Assembly (NCBI RefSeq): GCF_019320115.1
Contig: NC_089584.1
Coordinates: forward strand, 60,279,633-60,343,632
Reading direction: 5' to 3'
Length of the DNA: 64,000 nt
Source: Miscanthus floridulus
Lineage: Eukaryota; Streptophyta; Magnoliopsida; Poales; Poaceae
In this document: positions 10,943 to 23,653 of the stretch, in pieces
How positions within the stretch are numbered: the first letter of the stretch is position 1
Layout: the number at the start of each line of letters is the position of its first letter
Notes under the pieces: generated by a model
The model's database searches: none
What the model was told of the DNA's origin: nothing
The model's input: only the letters and a program-made list of their open reading frames with translations
Translations under genes and position numbers: made by a program

Positions 10943-11029
10943 TGGATTAGGACCTATCTTCACCTATTAGACAGTATAGGAACCTGTAGATGCAATTGAT
11001 TTTTATATTACTTGCTGATATGTTAGAGG

Positions 11030-11605
11030 ATGGATGACAGTGAGTGGATGTACACGGGCCACTCTAGTCAGGGTTCATTGACCGATGAATAGATTGAGAA
11101 GACCGATGCTTTCTTGGAACTAGCATTTGCAAGGGTTAAAGGAGCGCGTGTCACTTGGTGTCCCTGCAGCATTTGTGCAAACACGCGTCGACAAACAAAG
11201 GTGGTCATGGGTAAACAGCTTTATAAGAATGGATTTACGGCGGACTATACCCGGTGGATCTACCATGCTGAATCCAATCGTGTGAGAGATGAGGTCGTGA
11301 GACAACGCATCAAGGATTATGATGCTGATGCCGAGATAGGAGTAATGTTAAATGACTATCATGAAGCACACTTCGATGAAGGACGTAGGGAGAAGCCAGA
11401 ACCAACCACAAAGGCGTATTACGATATGTCGTCTATGGCACAACAACCCCTTTATGGGCATGCTAAGGTTTCTCAACTGGATGCCATTGCACGCCTAATG
11501 GCCGTAAAGTCCCAATTTAGCTTGAGTCGAGAAGCCTTCGATGTTATACTGATAGTTGTTGGTAGCCTACTCCCGGATGGTCACATCCTCATGTCTTGCC
11601 TCTAG
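11030..11605 (+). pseudogene. CACTA transposase (TNP2-like), N-terminal domain only
   Basis: ATG at 11030 opens with MDDSEWMYTGH, then an in-frame TAG after SLTDE. After that come FLELAFARVKGARVTWCPC, a CXXC...C cluster and NGFTADYTRWIYH. This is the transposase-associated N-terminal domain found in plant En/Spm-like transposases, followed by YYDMSSMAQQPLYG and LDAIARLMAVKSQF, which normally lead into the catalytic core. The core is missing: similarity stops near 11600 and GC-rich unrelated DNA follows. The element is therefore not autonomous. Confidence 0.85.
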
Positions 11606-12420
11606 CGACTCGGCTGCCGCTGCCGCCGCCGCCCCTCGACGCCACCACCGCTAGTCCCCCTCCCTCCCCCTTCAGCATATCGCCCCAGGCCGGAGGGAGT
11701 GGGGATCCATCGTTTTTAATAAGTTTTTCTAGTAGATCGAGTCCTTAGGGTTACGGTCTCTCCATGCCAAGGTTCTTGGTTTTGGGGATTTATCTCGTCC
11801 ACCTCTCCGATGACGATGAATGGGTAGGGTGGAATTGTTTTCTCCATGACGATGAGGGTGACAACTACGGCTTCAACATCATCACTAGTATGATGACATG
11901 GAGACTTTTATTTCCGGGCGACGACATCAAGACGGAGATGGTGTCGCCGCCACAGAATAATTTTCTCCGGTCTCTTCTCCGTTTTATTGTGGTTAAATCT
12001 AGCCATGATAAAGGACCATAAAGAATACGATTCAGATCAGTCTTTCTCTTTCTTCGGTGGTAGAAAGAAGAAGAAGGAAGACACCAGAAAGAAGATGTTT
12101 GTCAACTCCGCCTACATGAATGTTGGCCATCGTTTGTTGGGCATATGTTCTTAGGCATTTTGCCAAGTGTTTATCTGTGCGGTCATCCATACTACAAAGC
12201 GTCGTACATGTTTGGTTTTGAGATCTGGAGCTATTCACAGCTTGGGTACAATTTAGATGAAAATCAGAATCTGAATATTTATGTAATCCAAAGTGCTTGT
12301 AACGTGTTGATGTACCCAGCTATTATCTAATACAATTCTTCTTTGGTCGAAGAACAGACAATCTTAAAGTCATCTGTAGCACTCTTTCTGAAAATTGATC
12401 CTGAAGCGCGTCTAGTAAGT
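11606..12420. other. Unclassified repeat-like DNA, possibly LINE-derived
   Basis: Starts with a CCGCCGCC-rich stretch and a ggccggagggagtgggga segment, then a region with short plus-strand frames (11764-12021) that match nothing I recognise. It ends with aatacaattcttctttggtcgaag, which resembles ends of plant LINEs. The assignment is tentative. Confidence 0.3.
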
Positions 12421-12794
12421 GCGCCTTAAAATATTCTGCAAGTAGAAATGACAAGGACCTTGAAAGTGGATAAATCTAAAAATTGGTCTTTAGCCTTCAC
12501 TAGCAAATATGTCCATGCATGTAATCGGACATACAAATTATTATATGGCATTTGTGCTAGTGATAATGGGCTCAGATGGCGGTGAGACCATAACATGATT
12601 GGTATGGTGCCAATGAAGGTTTTTTAGCTCAAAACTCGAAGCGAGAAAAGAGTGATAGTAAGGGAGGACGGACCGAGGGACAAAAGAGAAGCAAGAGAAG
12701 AACGACACGAAAGAGAGTGAGAGATCCAAGAAAGAATTTTTTGCTCTTTAATATTAGATTCACATATAGTGCCATGTGTTGTCATAGTTATATA
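12421..12794. other. Intergenic DNA, nothing recognised
   Basis: AT-rich left half, purine-rich right half (gaagcgagaaaagag, gaagcaagagaag). No frame, repeat or signal found. Confidence 0.5.
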
Positions 12795-13051
12795 CGCCCT
12801 TCGTCCCAAAATAATTGATGTTTTAGGTTTGTCCTAAGTCAAACTATTTTAAATTTAACCAAATTTATAGGAAAGAACATTAATACTTATGACACCAAAT
12901 AGATAGAATATGAAAATATATTTCATGATAAATCTGATAATGTTTATTTGGTATTATAAACATTACTATTTTTTGGTATAAATTTGGTCAAACAAGAAAT
13001 AGTTTGACTTAGGATAAACTTAAAACGTCACTTATTTTGGGACTGAGGGAG
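12795..13051. mobile_element. Stowaway (Tc1/mariner-type) MITE, 257 bp
   Basis: Terminal inverted repeats are CGCCCTTCGTCCCAAAATAA (left) and CTTATTTTGGGACTGAGGGAG (right), related to the Stowaway consensus CTCCCTCCGT. It is flanked by TA on both sides (12793-12794 and 13052-13053), the family target site. The AT-rich centre has no coding capacity. Confidence 0.9.
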
Positions 13052-13400
13052 TAATAAATTCTCTTACTTTTTAGAGCTATATGATGACAAGTCGTGCAAG
13101 GTAATCACAGTAGGGAAATTTTTAACCGCCAGTAATAGAGGTATGACTGCAAAGTTCATAGATGAAAGGCCTATCACTGTAGTAATAGATAATTCTCACT
13201 GCTAGTTGGACTACCCGGTTGTATTACAAACTGACAATGATCCACACGTCTTGGACCCAAAAATTCATTTTAATGTGATTAAATCTGACACACATCTGTG
13301 TCCTTATTCCTTTCCCCTTGCCATCAGTTTCTGCCTCACACTATCTCTCACTCTTAGAATCTTCTCTCTCCCCTCCCTTTCTCCCTCGCCAGTTCTCCGT
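13052..13400. other. DNA upstream of the Myb/SANT-like gene, possible promoter/5' UTR
   Basis: From 13310 it becomes pyrimidine-rich (ctctctcactc, ctctctcccctcc), like a plant 5' leader, followed by GC-rich sequence. No clear TATA box. The first half resembles degenerate transposon DNA but was not identified. Confidence 0.35.
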
Positions 13401-14014
13401 GGCAGCTCAGCGTGGGTGTGGGATGCGGCGGTACCGGTAGCCCCGATGACCCAACACGGTCAAGACAGTCCTGGTGGCCCACGTGCAGGTGTGACATATC
13501 CGACTGCCGCGTAGCGGGCTACGCCCATAGCTATGGATCCAGCAGCATGACGATGACATCGGTGTGGGCGCGGGGCATGGACCGCGGGAGCTGCTACAGC
13601 ACTAGCAGTCCCAGCGCCGGCAGTGGATCATATGGCTGCGGCACAGGCGGCTCTACCGTGTGTTTTGTTTTTTTGTTTGTGCAAATGGGCATCACTACTG
13701 GCTGGGGCACAGCCCCCTGGCTAGGACCGCTGCTGGCCTGGCTGGGGGTGCACCTCTCCTGGACGCGAGCACAGCTGGGATGGCTGGGGGCGTGGCCCTC
13801 TGGCAGTGGGTGTTGCCGGCCTAGTTGGAGGAGTTGTTGTCCTCGCCGGTGCTACTGCCATGGCCAGCGGTACCGCTGGACAAGACTATGTGGTTTCTTC
13901 CCAAGTTCCTAGATCGCAAGAGAAACATCATGCGCTATCGACCAACAAGAGGGCAAGAGATGATGGGGGTATGAGATTATCTTCCAATTTTTTGCAGCAA
14001 TGTGTTGTTGTGGG
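13401..14014 (+). pseudogene. Myb/SANT-like gene, 5' part (fragment 1 of 3)
   Basis: GC-rich 5' region encoding a Gly/Ala/Ser-rich segment (a likely 1-nt frame disturbance lies near 13800). From about 13806 a clean frame includes ASGTAGQDYVVSSQVPRSQ, then a basic patch TNKRARDD and SSNFLQQCVVVG. The frame is cut at 14014 by the copia element. Joining 14010-14014 (GTGGG) to 61186 restores the frame without a stop through fragments 2 and 3. The start codon is not settled. The gene resembles plant L10-interacting-MYB-like or transposase-derived SANT proteins; whether it was a functional host gene or itself transposon-derived is not known. Confidence 0.55.
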
Positions 14015-17000
14015 TGAAAGCCCTAGTTTGGTTTTGGATAATTGATGAAACCTAGTGTACTAACCCTTGTTATCTAGTGTAGTGATTGATATAGGGTTGT
14101 ACACACCAATTGATGGATCTAGATGATGGTCATGGTGATGGAGGTGACCAAAAGAGATGATGAAGTGCTCCAACTCGGAAAAAGAAGAAAGAGAAAAACA
14201 AAAACCAAGTGTTGATCAAGGTAAAGGTATCAAATAGGCTTTTGTGTTGGCACTCAAGACACCATAGAGGGTGTGAGTGTATTTAGAATTGATAGTTGTA
14301 CTATAAAGAGGGAAATTTTTTGGCTAAACGGTTATCGAGTGCCACTAGGTGAAGTAATTCTTGCATATGCATTTAGGGACATAGTGTGCTAACAATTAAC
14401 TCCTTGAAAATGATTATGAAAATGCCTACACACATTCACATGGTGGTGTACAATTGGTGGTGTTGGCACATTTGCAAAGGTGTTAATAATGGTGAAGAAA
14501 TATGTGCTAAAGTGAATGGAGGAGAGCACACTTGTATTGCAAAAGAGAGTAGGAGCCTTGTGTGCGCTCGGCTTCACTTTCATTGCATGCATTTTGAGAA
14601 GGGTAAAAATAGACAAGTATTGCATGCACTCTATGCTAAAGAGAGGGAGTGTGGGGCTGCATGCTTGCTTTGTTGATCTAGTGAATAGACGCACCACGTG
14701 AAGTGAAAGAAATGAGTGATCGAGGTGGCCGGATGTTGGGTCCAGGATGATCGGATGTAACACCCCAGGTGTTAATCACGAGTTAAGTAGTGAATTTGGA
14801 CTTATGTAGGATATGTCAAGCAATTATCATGATCTCTAGTTCATAATCTTGAAAGTGGTGATGGAAGTGCTGAGGTCAAATCTATGAAATTGAGTCTCAA
14901 CTTGAACTTGGACAACACACCTTTGCTTACATGTGGACCCTTGTTAAGATTATGCATGAGTAATGCTAAACATGCTTATTTCATGTACATTACATCAACA
15001 TGCATCCATAGTGAGCTTTGGAAAGGTTTCAGGAAGTTTGGAATCAAGAAGTCACACGAAATGATGAATTATATCCTTGCTTGAATCGCTTTATTAAGTG
15101 AATGATAACATGTGATGTAGACCAAACCTTGCTATCTTGCCCAAATGACTATAATTGAACTCTACAACAAAAGTCATAAAAGGTTCATGTTGAGCAAATA
15201 TCAAGAAAATGCCTCAATCGGTCGAAAACCCTAATTCCAAGGTTTATCGTGATGCTGCTTTGACCAAGATGAAACTATTATTTTGGGACCAGATATGAAG
15301 TTTGACCCTTAACAGAAGTTCAAGCTTAAGTTATGTGTAGCAAACTTTGTTTTTTATCAAGAGCCAAATCAGCTAGGAAATAAGTTAAACAGAGGCTCAA
15401 AGATTGAATCTGCTGCTATTTTCCACCCCTTAAAAATATTCTAAGTCATGAGATGTCAACCGACATCATTAGGTTGGCATGCCACGTTCTCATGATTTCA
15501 ATAAGCAACTTGACTTGATCCCAAAATAAAAATTGGAGATAATTCATTGGAGAAGAGCTTAGAAAAATTTGGACTCAGTTTGACCAGTTAAATTGGGATC
15601 CAACCGGGCAAAGCTTAATCCCATTTAAACTACTGACAGTGTTCACTTTGGACATAATAATCTCCTAGTACATTGTCCTAATGACCTGAGTGCCTTAATA
15701 AAAGTTGGAGAGCATCAGGAGTACAACAAACTTCGTTTAAAGACCTAGGCCCGAATAAGCCTGTATCTGGCCCAAAATTGGCGCCCACCGCACCCACACT
15801 ATTGCATGCCACGTGCTCGGAGAAATGCTGACGCGCCCATCATGCAGGGAGTGCCCCCTGCCATTGCTGCCATGCAGCCCTGCTCCTCTAGAGTGGATGC
15901 CGAGCTCCTCCATGCCTCCATGCCCTCGCTCTCTCCCTTCTAGGTGCTCATCCTCGCCCTCCCGTGTCGCCTCGCTCTCCTCTGCTCTACTACCACGGAC
16001 GCCATTGCCAAGTCGATTGAGCTCCCACGCCGCTCTTTATGCTCCTCCACGAGTTCTCCTCAGCCCTAGACGATAACCTCCAGTGCCCTGGCCTCCACCA
16101 TCCATATGCGCCGAGCCACTTCGCCAACTTCCTCCGTCGCCTATGATGCTCGTCATCGTGCCACACGGCTTCAAGCCACTAGCGCCGCGGTCGCGCATGG
16201 CCAGGACACCATAGGTCGGCGTGGGATGATCCAAAGCCCTGTGCTAGTGTGCATAGGCCAGGGCTTGCCACAGCCCTGCTGCTCACCACCGGCGACTGCC
16301 TCACTGCCGAGATCGGCCGAGTGGTTCCCGTCCCCTGCTCTGTTCATGCCGAGAGGAAGAAAATAGAAATATAAACTCTTTGCAGGGTTCCTAATGCAAG
16401 ATTACCAGAGAGAAGGGTTTTTCAGATCTGGACTTATTTGATTCCTAGAAAGTTTAGGGTTCCAGATGCAAAAGTGTTTTTCCTTTTCTTTTTCTTATAT
16501 GCATATAAATCGGCTGAAACTTTGGAAAATCATAGTAAATCGTAAAAAATTGTAAAATAGCAAATGAATATGTTTTGAAATCCTTGTGAGTATCTCTATG
16601 CAGTAGTTCCATATTATTATATGTTTTAGTAGAAAGTTTTTAATGCACATATTTATATTTGTAAATTAGGGTTTTCTAGGAATAAATTCATATCTAGAGT
16701 TGTGGTCGTCCAATTGCTATGAAATTCTTATGGTAGGCTACTGATGCTATATGTGTGTTGTGGTAAAAATTTTAGGTTCATTGGATGCAATATGATTGAG
16801 TTATTGATTTAACTTGCTTAGTGCTTGATAAATGGTTTTAAATGATTTATAATTAAAATAAAGATGCAAAAATGGAAAAGGTTGTCCCATTACCTTGGTA
16901 CGATGTTGTTATGTCATGTTGATACATAATATGGCTATGTGTTTACAGAAAATAGTGTGTTTTAGATTATCTTGCTCTCACATGCTTTATTACAATAAAA

Positions 17001-20000
17001 ACTTGTTTTTATTGTAGTAATTAATTTATAAAACTGAGCATGTAATATTTCTATAGTAGCCATGTTTTGATATCACCTATCACCTGTAAAAATTCTAGCT
17101 CCCAACTCTATGTTTAAAATATCACCTAAAATTAATATATATAGGTTGCATTATATAAGTAGAGGATGAAAGTTTGTTATTAGATGCATGTGTTTATGCC
17201 ATGATATACTTCTAACAATGGGTGCTAAGTAATGTGATTGCTTGATTATGATTAGGAGCTACATATATAGCAACAAAATGTTAGTTGTTAACAACATAAA
17301 TGATAAATGCATATAGTTGTATCTCTGATGTTGTGGCTGCTAGAGTAGTTAGCAGTGTGGCGATGATGTTGTGGCTTAATGATGTTTTCTATAGATATGT
17401 TAAATGCGAAAGTTGTAGATAGTTTCCTTATCTTCCTAGTCCTAAAATTTCATGATTTTAGGCTTGATGGTTTAGGAGTTATAAATTTTACAAATTTGCC
17501 ATCAGCTTTTGCATGTGTTCTGAACAAATCTGAATGATTATATTGTTTGGCTTATTTAAACCTAGAATCATGTATTGGTGATAATAGAAGAATTGTAGTG
17601 CTTTTGTTAAGATATCCAAAATGTCTAAGAGCACTAATTTTGTCGATTTAGAACTCTGGTTATAGCTGCTCAAAGTGGAATGACAGGTTCCGTCCAAATC
17701 TTGATAGAGATGCTTTCTTGGTGTTGATTGACCTTGATAGTTGTAGAATCATCTTAAGATGGTAATAATAAAGTTATATATAACTTAATAATCTTTCTAT
17801 AAAGTTAAAAATCATGTTTGTTGGATGATAAGAACTTCAGTTATGCATTTCTGAAGTTCATGTCAGTTTCTGTCCTAGTTTGTGCAGATCAACTTATTAG
17901 TGTTTTTCAATCTTGTTAACCTTTGAATCAGCTCTAGGTATAAATAACAAAGTCATAGACAATTTCCTAAGATTTTCATAAAGTCTAGGATCACCCTTAT
18001 TTGATGCCTATAACTCCAATTATGGTTAAAACAAGTGCCTTCTGTGTTGTTGTCCAGATTCTGAGCATGTACTAAGTTGATTGCCTTAGCTTGCTCTTGT
18101 TTTGTCTAAACATGTTAGTTCTTGATTCATAAATGCTTGATATAACTAAACTTAATTTGGCTAGCATGCCATGCTTGATGTGCTTGTTATCCTATGTTAG
18201 ACTTGATGTAAATAACTTGCTCTCTAGGTGCTCATGTCATGTGGTGTAACCTTGTGCTTATCTTAAAATGCTTGTATGTGATGCATCTCATGTTACCATT
18301 CTTCGCATTCATGCACTTGCATCTTGCATCTCATTTAGGTATGCTAGATGAACCACACGGAGAACTGAAGGACGTGATGTTGGAGCTGAATCCAAAGATG
18401 GTGTTTGGCGGACCTATCTCGAAGATGGAAGGACCCCTGGAGTGCATGCCTAGAGCGAAGATGCCACCAAGATGGTGCAAGCTAACTAAACTGACTTGTG
18501 TTGGATCCTAGGCAAGCCCCGAAGCATTCTAAGTCTACTACCCTCTCTTTTTACAAATGCACATAAGTATAACTTTTGTATGTTGCATTAGGTGATAGGA
18601 GTTGAATGAAACCGTTGGTGCATAATTCCAACCTTGTCCACTGTATATAAGTACCTAAACCCTTACTAGTATGAGTAGAACATTCTATGCTTAGCCCTGC
18701 TTAGACCAGTAGAAGTGGGTAATTTCCTGTCACCTACAATATAGGTGAATACCTGATCATGGTTGGCTATATTTGCTATCATGGAAAATAACCATGTGAT
18801 GATGAATAAATGGAGACCAGACGGGATCTGGTGACTAAGATGCAGCAGGACATGGAGATCTTGTGTGCATGTTTTATCCCATCTATGTCTGTTACAGACT
18901 GCATCGTTGTGGGCCCTCATGTCATTTTGAATACAGCCTCTCACTTTGGTGGCCGGATAACTCATTCTGACCGCAAAGATGAGTAACTCAACTCAGGTTG
19001 GGCCCCATTCTATAAGAGTGCATACACTAGAGGTAGTAAGGATGTGCGGGGAGCCAGACATGAGCCCAAGGGTAGGCTGGGCCTGACCATCCTGGTAGTT
19101 GGTTGTCCATGATTGTGCGGCGTTGATCGAACCCACGACATGTGTACCTGAGTTGTACCAAAGGTGACCTAAGACTGCCTTGGTGCAGGTATGTCTAGGT
19201 TTGTGTTAGGAATACCGCCCAGCTGGTTGTAATCAATTCGAATCATCGTCTCTCTTAGATAGTGAGAAACTTGACTGAGCCCCCTCATCGTAGTAACATT
19301 GGATGAAACATGATGGTTATGATGATTATATGATAACCTAGATATGGTTACTAATGTTTACTTTAGCTTAATCAAGTGATTGCTCTAGAATAGGTGCAAA
19401 GTTAGCCATAATAAGCTTCACTAAACTTGATGCTAAGATATTGACTAAAATATTAGAAGTAAGGACTTATGGTAGTAATGCTCTTTTTGCAAAGTTATGA
19501 TATCCAACCAGCTCCACTAAATAAGCCTTGCATATCCTTGAGAGTCTTTTTATATCTCTCCTATCGGGTAAGTCTAGCTGAGTACATTTGAGTACTCAGG
19601 GTTTATCCCACCATGTTGTAGGTGAAGTTCTCGGCCTCCTGAAGATGGTGGCTAACCACTGGTGGGCTCGGCGACTCTATATTTATTTCTTGTCTATATG
19701 CTATTGTTGGAGGATGTTACTTATGCTAGTAGTGTATTTGAAACTTATGTTATTGTAATCATTTTAAAGCTATGCTGTTTTAGCTATCATATTTGTAAAC
19801 TTGGCAACATATTATTATTTGTGAACTCAATTGTAAATATTATTTCCGCTGCAACTCTGTGTATGTGATGTGTATTTGCTTAATCGTGCGATCTTGGTTG
19901 TGATATTGATTTACCGAGGTCCTTCATGACACTCGGTGGACTACCATATTTATATAAGTGCAAGTGTGTGCGTGCCAATATGTTAAGCGGGGGCAGTCAT

Positions 20001-21383
20001 GCTCGAGCTTGTATAAATTGGGTAGTTCTGTCGCACCGGACGCATTCGGTCAAGTGACCCAAGGCGAAGGTAGCTGGCTGCATGCGAACGAACGCTGGCT
20101 CGGCTAGGCAAACGGACACGCGCCTAACACTGTTCATGAGTTGGCACAAAGGTGGTGTTATGATCTGACGTAGGGGTGAGTATGGTCACCAAGGACTGGA
20201 CGCGTCTGGTCAGGAAAAACTCACTCAATATGCTCTCTGCATGAAATTGGCCTCGACCGGACTCTGCTTGGCGGGGCGTCCGGTCATCTAGAGTGGCACA
20301 TCCGATCAAGTGTGTGAGTGCGCCAATGGCTATTTTTAAATAGTGATGACATGTGGCGGCATCGCATGCGACCAGATGTGTCCGGTCTCTGCACATGTGC
20401 ATCCGATTAGTACGCAGTGGCTCCTCCACTTGACCCTAACGACACTATTTCAAGGGGGCACCTATTTAAGGGGTTTGGCTAGCCTTGGGCTCTCTCTTTC
20501 TTGGAACTTTGACATTCGTGGCATCCTTGTGAGCCTAAGCAAACACTTCCCACTCATCTCCATCATTGATTCATCATCATAGTGAGATTGGGAGTGATTC
20601 CTAGTGCATTTGCTTGAGTGATTGCATCTAGTGGCACTTGGGGATCGTTGTGGCTGTGGAATTCTTATTACTCTTTGTGGTTGCCACCACCTAGATGGCT
20701 TGGAGTAGTGGAGGAGCATTGGCATGAGTCAGTGATTGTTCGTGGCCATCTCTTGATGATTGTGTGGGGTCTTGTGCCTTCCCCGGTGAAGCGCCGAAAG
20801 GTAACTCTAGTGAATTGCTCGTGTCATAGAGTTTGTGGGTAGGTTCTTGTGGCGCCAAGTGTTGGCTAGGTGTGTCATATCTATTAGCCACCAATCCACC
20901 AAGTGTTGGTCAACATAATGGGGACTAGCATGCCGACAAGCACGTGAACCTCGGGAGAAAAATCTTGGTGTCCATTGTGTTTGGAATTCTCTTGGTGATT
21001 GAATTGGCATTTATATTGTGATTGGTTCATTCTCAACACGACGGTATAATCATCCTACTCTCTCCCTTCAACTTCTTTGCAAACTAGTTGTGTAGCAAGC
21101 TCTTTAGTGTAGCTAGTTTTGAGAGCTTGCTTGCTAGTTTAGTTTCACCTAGTGGAGCTCTTTAGTGTAGCTAGTTTGAGAGCTCTTAGTGAGTAGTGAC
21201 TTAGCCTCTTATGTGCTTAGTGATCATAGTAACTAGAATTATTGGGATAGGTGGTTTGCAACCCTTGTAGAGCTAGAGCAAAACTGCATTACGCCATTTA
21301 GTGTACTAACAACTTGCTCTAGTGATTTTGTAGAGAATTTTTATAGGTTATTCACCCGCTCTCTAGCCATTTAGGACCTTTCA
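14015..21383 (+). repeat. 5' LTR of the copia element, interrupted by a solo LTR
   Basis: About 2.1 kb of LTR (14015-14755 plus 20036-21383) split by the solo LTR at 14756-20035. It ends acctttca just before the primer-binding site. A TATA-like CCTATTTAAGG at 20461 is conserved in the 3' LTR (about 60029) and lies 5' of the probable transcribed part. Near the 3' end it has two copies of ctctttagtgtagctagttt. Confidence 0.9.
14756..20035 (+). mobile_element. Solo LTR (5280 bp) of a Tekay-type chromovirus, inside the copia LTR
   Basis: Starts TGTAACACC and ends TTCTGTCGCA, and is flanked by TCGGA/CCGGA (one mismatch). The undisturbed copia LTR sequence is seen at about 59587. It shares blocks in the same order with the chromovirus LTRs at 28528 and 37474: a GC-rich part (15790-16370), ggataactcattc.gaccgc (about 18955), gggtaagtctagctgagtac (about 19566) and the region around 19900. 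It is a related but different, longer family. No internal region remains, so it arose by LTR-LTR recombination. The frames at 15813-16366 belong to the GC-rich LTR part and are not genes. Confidence 0.8.
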
Positions 21384-21385
21384 AG

Positions 21386-21402
21386 TGGTATTAGAGCCAT
21401 GG
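21386..21402 (+). promoter_or_regulatory. Primer-binding site of copia element
   Basis: TGGTATTAGAGCCATGG, two bases after the LTR, complementary to the 3' end of initiator tRNA-Met apart from one C-to-T change. Confidence 0.85.
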
Positions 21403-21433
21403 TCACCATTTAATTGAAGGCTTAACAACCTCG

Positions 21434-22058
21434 GTGTTAGAAGATGGCTCAAATAGTGTTCAACCATTTGGGGGCAAACCACCGCACTTTGATGGGACAT
21501 GCTATGATTATTGGAAGAGAAAGATGAAGATGTATTTGGGTTCAATCAATGACAAGGTGTGGGATGTGACTGAGAGTGATTTTGTGATTCGTGATCCCAC
21601 CAATCCAACTCCAAGAGAGCTAGAGAATAAGCAATGCAATAAAATGGCTCTCAACACCATTTACAATGCCATTGATTCAAAAGTATTTGAGCAAATCAAA
21701 GATCTTGAGAGAGATAGTGAGGTGTGGAAGAGATTGAAAGAAACATATAAGGGCACACCAGCGGTCAAGAGTGCAAAATTGTACATTCTCAAGGATAAGT
21801 TGACAAGCTTCAAGATGAAGGATGATGAGAGCATTCCAGAGATGTTTTATATAATGAAAGTGATTGTCAATGATCTCAAGAGTTTGGGTGAGAAAGTGCA
21901 AGATGATGATTTCTCTCATCGGTTCTTGATGTGCCTACCTCCAAGGTTTGAAACATTGAGATTGATCATCATAAGAGGAGGATTGAAGGACATAACCCCT
22001 AACCAAGTACTAGGTGATGTCATGACTCAAGACATACCATGTGGAAAGAGAGGGGGTT
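21434..22058 (+). pseudogene. gag: copia gag, part 1
   Basis: Structural capsid-type protein of the copia element. The frame contains GGKPPHFDGTCYDYWKRKM, AIDSKVFEQIKDLERDSEVW, LYILKDKLTSFKMKDDESI and DDFSHRFLMCLPPRFETL, the typical gag (UBN2-like) domain of this copia group. No ATG opens this frame; an ATG at 21444 is out of frame, so the original start is probably mutated. It is cut at 22058 by solo LTR A, and the frame resumes at 24945 after removal of one GGGTT duplication (GREG/VDKDE-like context). Confidence 0.85.
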
Positions 22059-22190
22059 TGTTGGCGGTCCTTAACTCAAACTTTATACCGCCAACACTTG
22101 TATAAAAATCACTAAAAACAACACCAAACCTAGAAATAGGACTTACAACTCACCAGTTCCACTAGTTTTGGTGAATTATCTCTTTGCAGG

Positions 22191-23653
22191 TGTTGACATT
22201 TCTTAGCATCACTCTTTACTAAGTTGTCATCCCTAGCATGATGCTAGAAATATGTTGTTGGTAATTATAAATGACACTTGAAAACTCAGAGGAAAATTAT
22301 ATTTATATATATATATAAGTATCCGCAATCGCACAGATAATATACCATTGTAGCATTTCACCCGGGAGTATACTAGGTATCGTTATTTATATTTTAACCA
22401 CAGGGAGGAGCAATAGAGTTATGTTGGCATAGAGATATTGACAAATATATATACTTATGATAAAATCACTCTCATGCTATGGCAGGGGTAAGTCAAGGGA
22501 TAAATAAATGATAAGTGTAAGGTATAAATGGTATTCCAGAGATAGAAATAGAGACTCATAAAATATAGTATGGCTAAATAGGAGATTCATTAAGAGCAAA
22601 AGATTCCTAAGTCATAACTTATTTACTAAGTCTTTTGTACACCCAAGTATATACACTCTCATCTATAGTATAACTAACTTTGGATCTGTGCATAAGGAAC
22701 ATTACTAAGGAAGATCAAGAACAGAGCTTGTCTCCCTTCGCAACCGTGTTCTACTTGCTCTACAAACAAGGAGTGGACTACAAAGGACTCAATGGGAGTG
22801 TCACATCCACGATCTACCACATGACCCAGAGTGTAGAATGCATCCATAGGCAAACAATATCTAAGCACCATACTTACATAATGTCAACCACTTAACTCAC
22901 TTGAGTACTGAGCTAAGAGCTTTGTGAACATATGCATAAATTCATCATCAATCATAACTATATCAAGCATGTAACTAGAGCAAATTAGGAACATAATAAA
23001 TAGCAACATAATATTAAAGTAGCACAAAGTCATAAAATAAGAGATATAATGGCTATACCAGTCTCTAGACGGTAGATCCGGAATCCTGAGCAATAGCCCA
23101 CACTCTACTCAACCTTGCTAGCTAGCCTATACTAGAAACTTAAAGAATTGGTGCTCTACTTTCTTCTCTCTAGAAACCCTAATTTCTAGTCTAAACATGA
23201 CTTATGGCAGTGTGCTCTAGAGGGGAGCAAGGGTTGGTTATATACGCCGGAGCATCCAACGTGAGCCCTCGGATCAAATTGACTTGAATAAATGGTGTAG
23301 ATGCATCCTAGGAGGTGGTGGAGGAACCAACGTCGAAGCAGAGGCTGATAGGTGGGCCCAGAGGGCCAAGCGGCCTATAGGTGGGGGCCGAGCGGCCCCA
23401 CCTGGTAGCCTCCTGCCCTCTATTTCGGTGATGTGGCTTTTGGAGTCCTCTAGAACCTTCTAGAGTAGTTTTCGTTGTAGATAAGTGTGATTTAATTTGG
23501 CATTTTGATCCCCCTTAACGGTCTGCAAAATATAGATTCACGAAAACTCATGGAAATTGTCAGTTTAAACCCCTAAGTCTATGTTGGTAATCATTTTCAT
23601 GCATTATTTCAAGTTATATTGAAGTTTATAATGAATGATAACTACCGTCAACA
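22191..23653 (-). mobile_element. Solo LTR B1 (gypsy-type), inside solo LTR A
   Basis: Outer ends TGTTGAC/GTCAACA, flanked by GCAGG/GCACG (4 of 5). Minus orientation is inferred from a TATA-like GTATATAACC on the minus strand (about 23236-23246) and from its shared end block with LTR A. A second copy, B2, lies at 61238-63600. The small open frames seen in both copies reflect the shared LTR, not a gene. Confidence 0.85.

Larger units (their letters stand above)
7257..11605 (+). mobile_element. Partial CACTA (En/Spm-like) transposon with captured gene fragment
   Basis: Held together by three signals: repeats with TTTGCCGAGTG (8816-9140), typical of the ends of grass CACTA elements; a hairpin-forming inverted repeat (10741-10942); and a TNP2-type transposase N-terminus (11030-11605). 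Neither CACTA terminus nor the 3-bp TSD is visible. The left side is cut by the LARD-like element, and the right side breaks off inside the transposase. Between repeats and transposase it carries a foreign exon (9366-9603). Boundaries are approximate. Confidence 0.7.

Noticed and set aside
10671..10970. Two opposite-strand open frames with similar translations
   Set aside because: They come from the inverted repeat at 10741-10942 read on both strands; no family match.
13412..13912. A 166-codon Ser/Gly/Trp-rich protein
   Set aside because: The frame is not continued in the SANT gene and looks like an alternate frame of a GC-rich first exon; the frame used from 13806 is the one that joins the SANT domain.
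21386..21402. tRNA gene fragments at primer-binding sites (also 30980 and 6462)
   Set aside because: Only 12-17 bases complementary to a tRNA 3' end; no tRNA cloverleaf around them.
22680..22895. Apparently conserved small protein (similar at 61710-61925)
   Set aside because: Both copies sit at the same place in solo LTRs B1 and B2; conservation is just shared LTR sequence.
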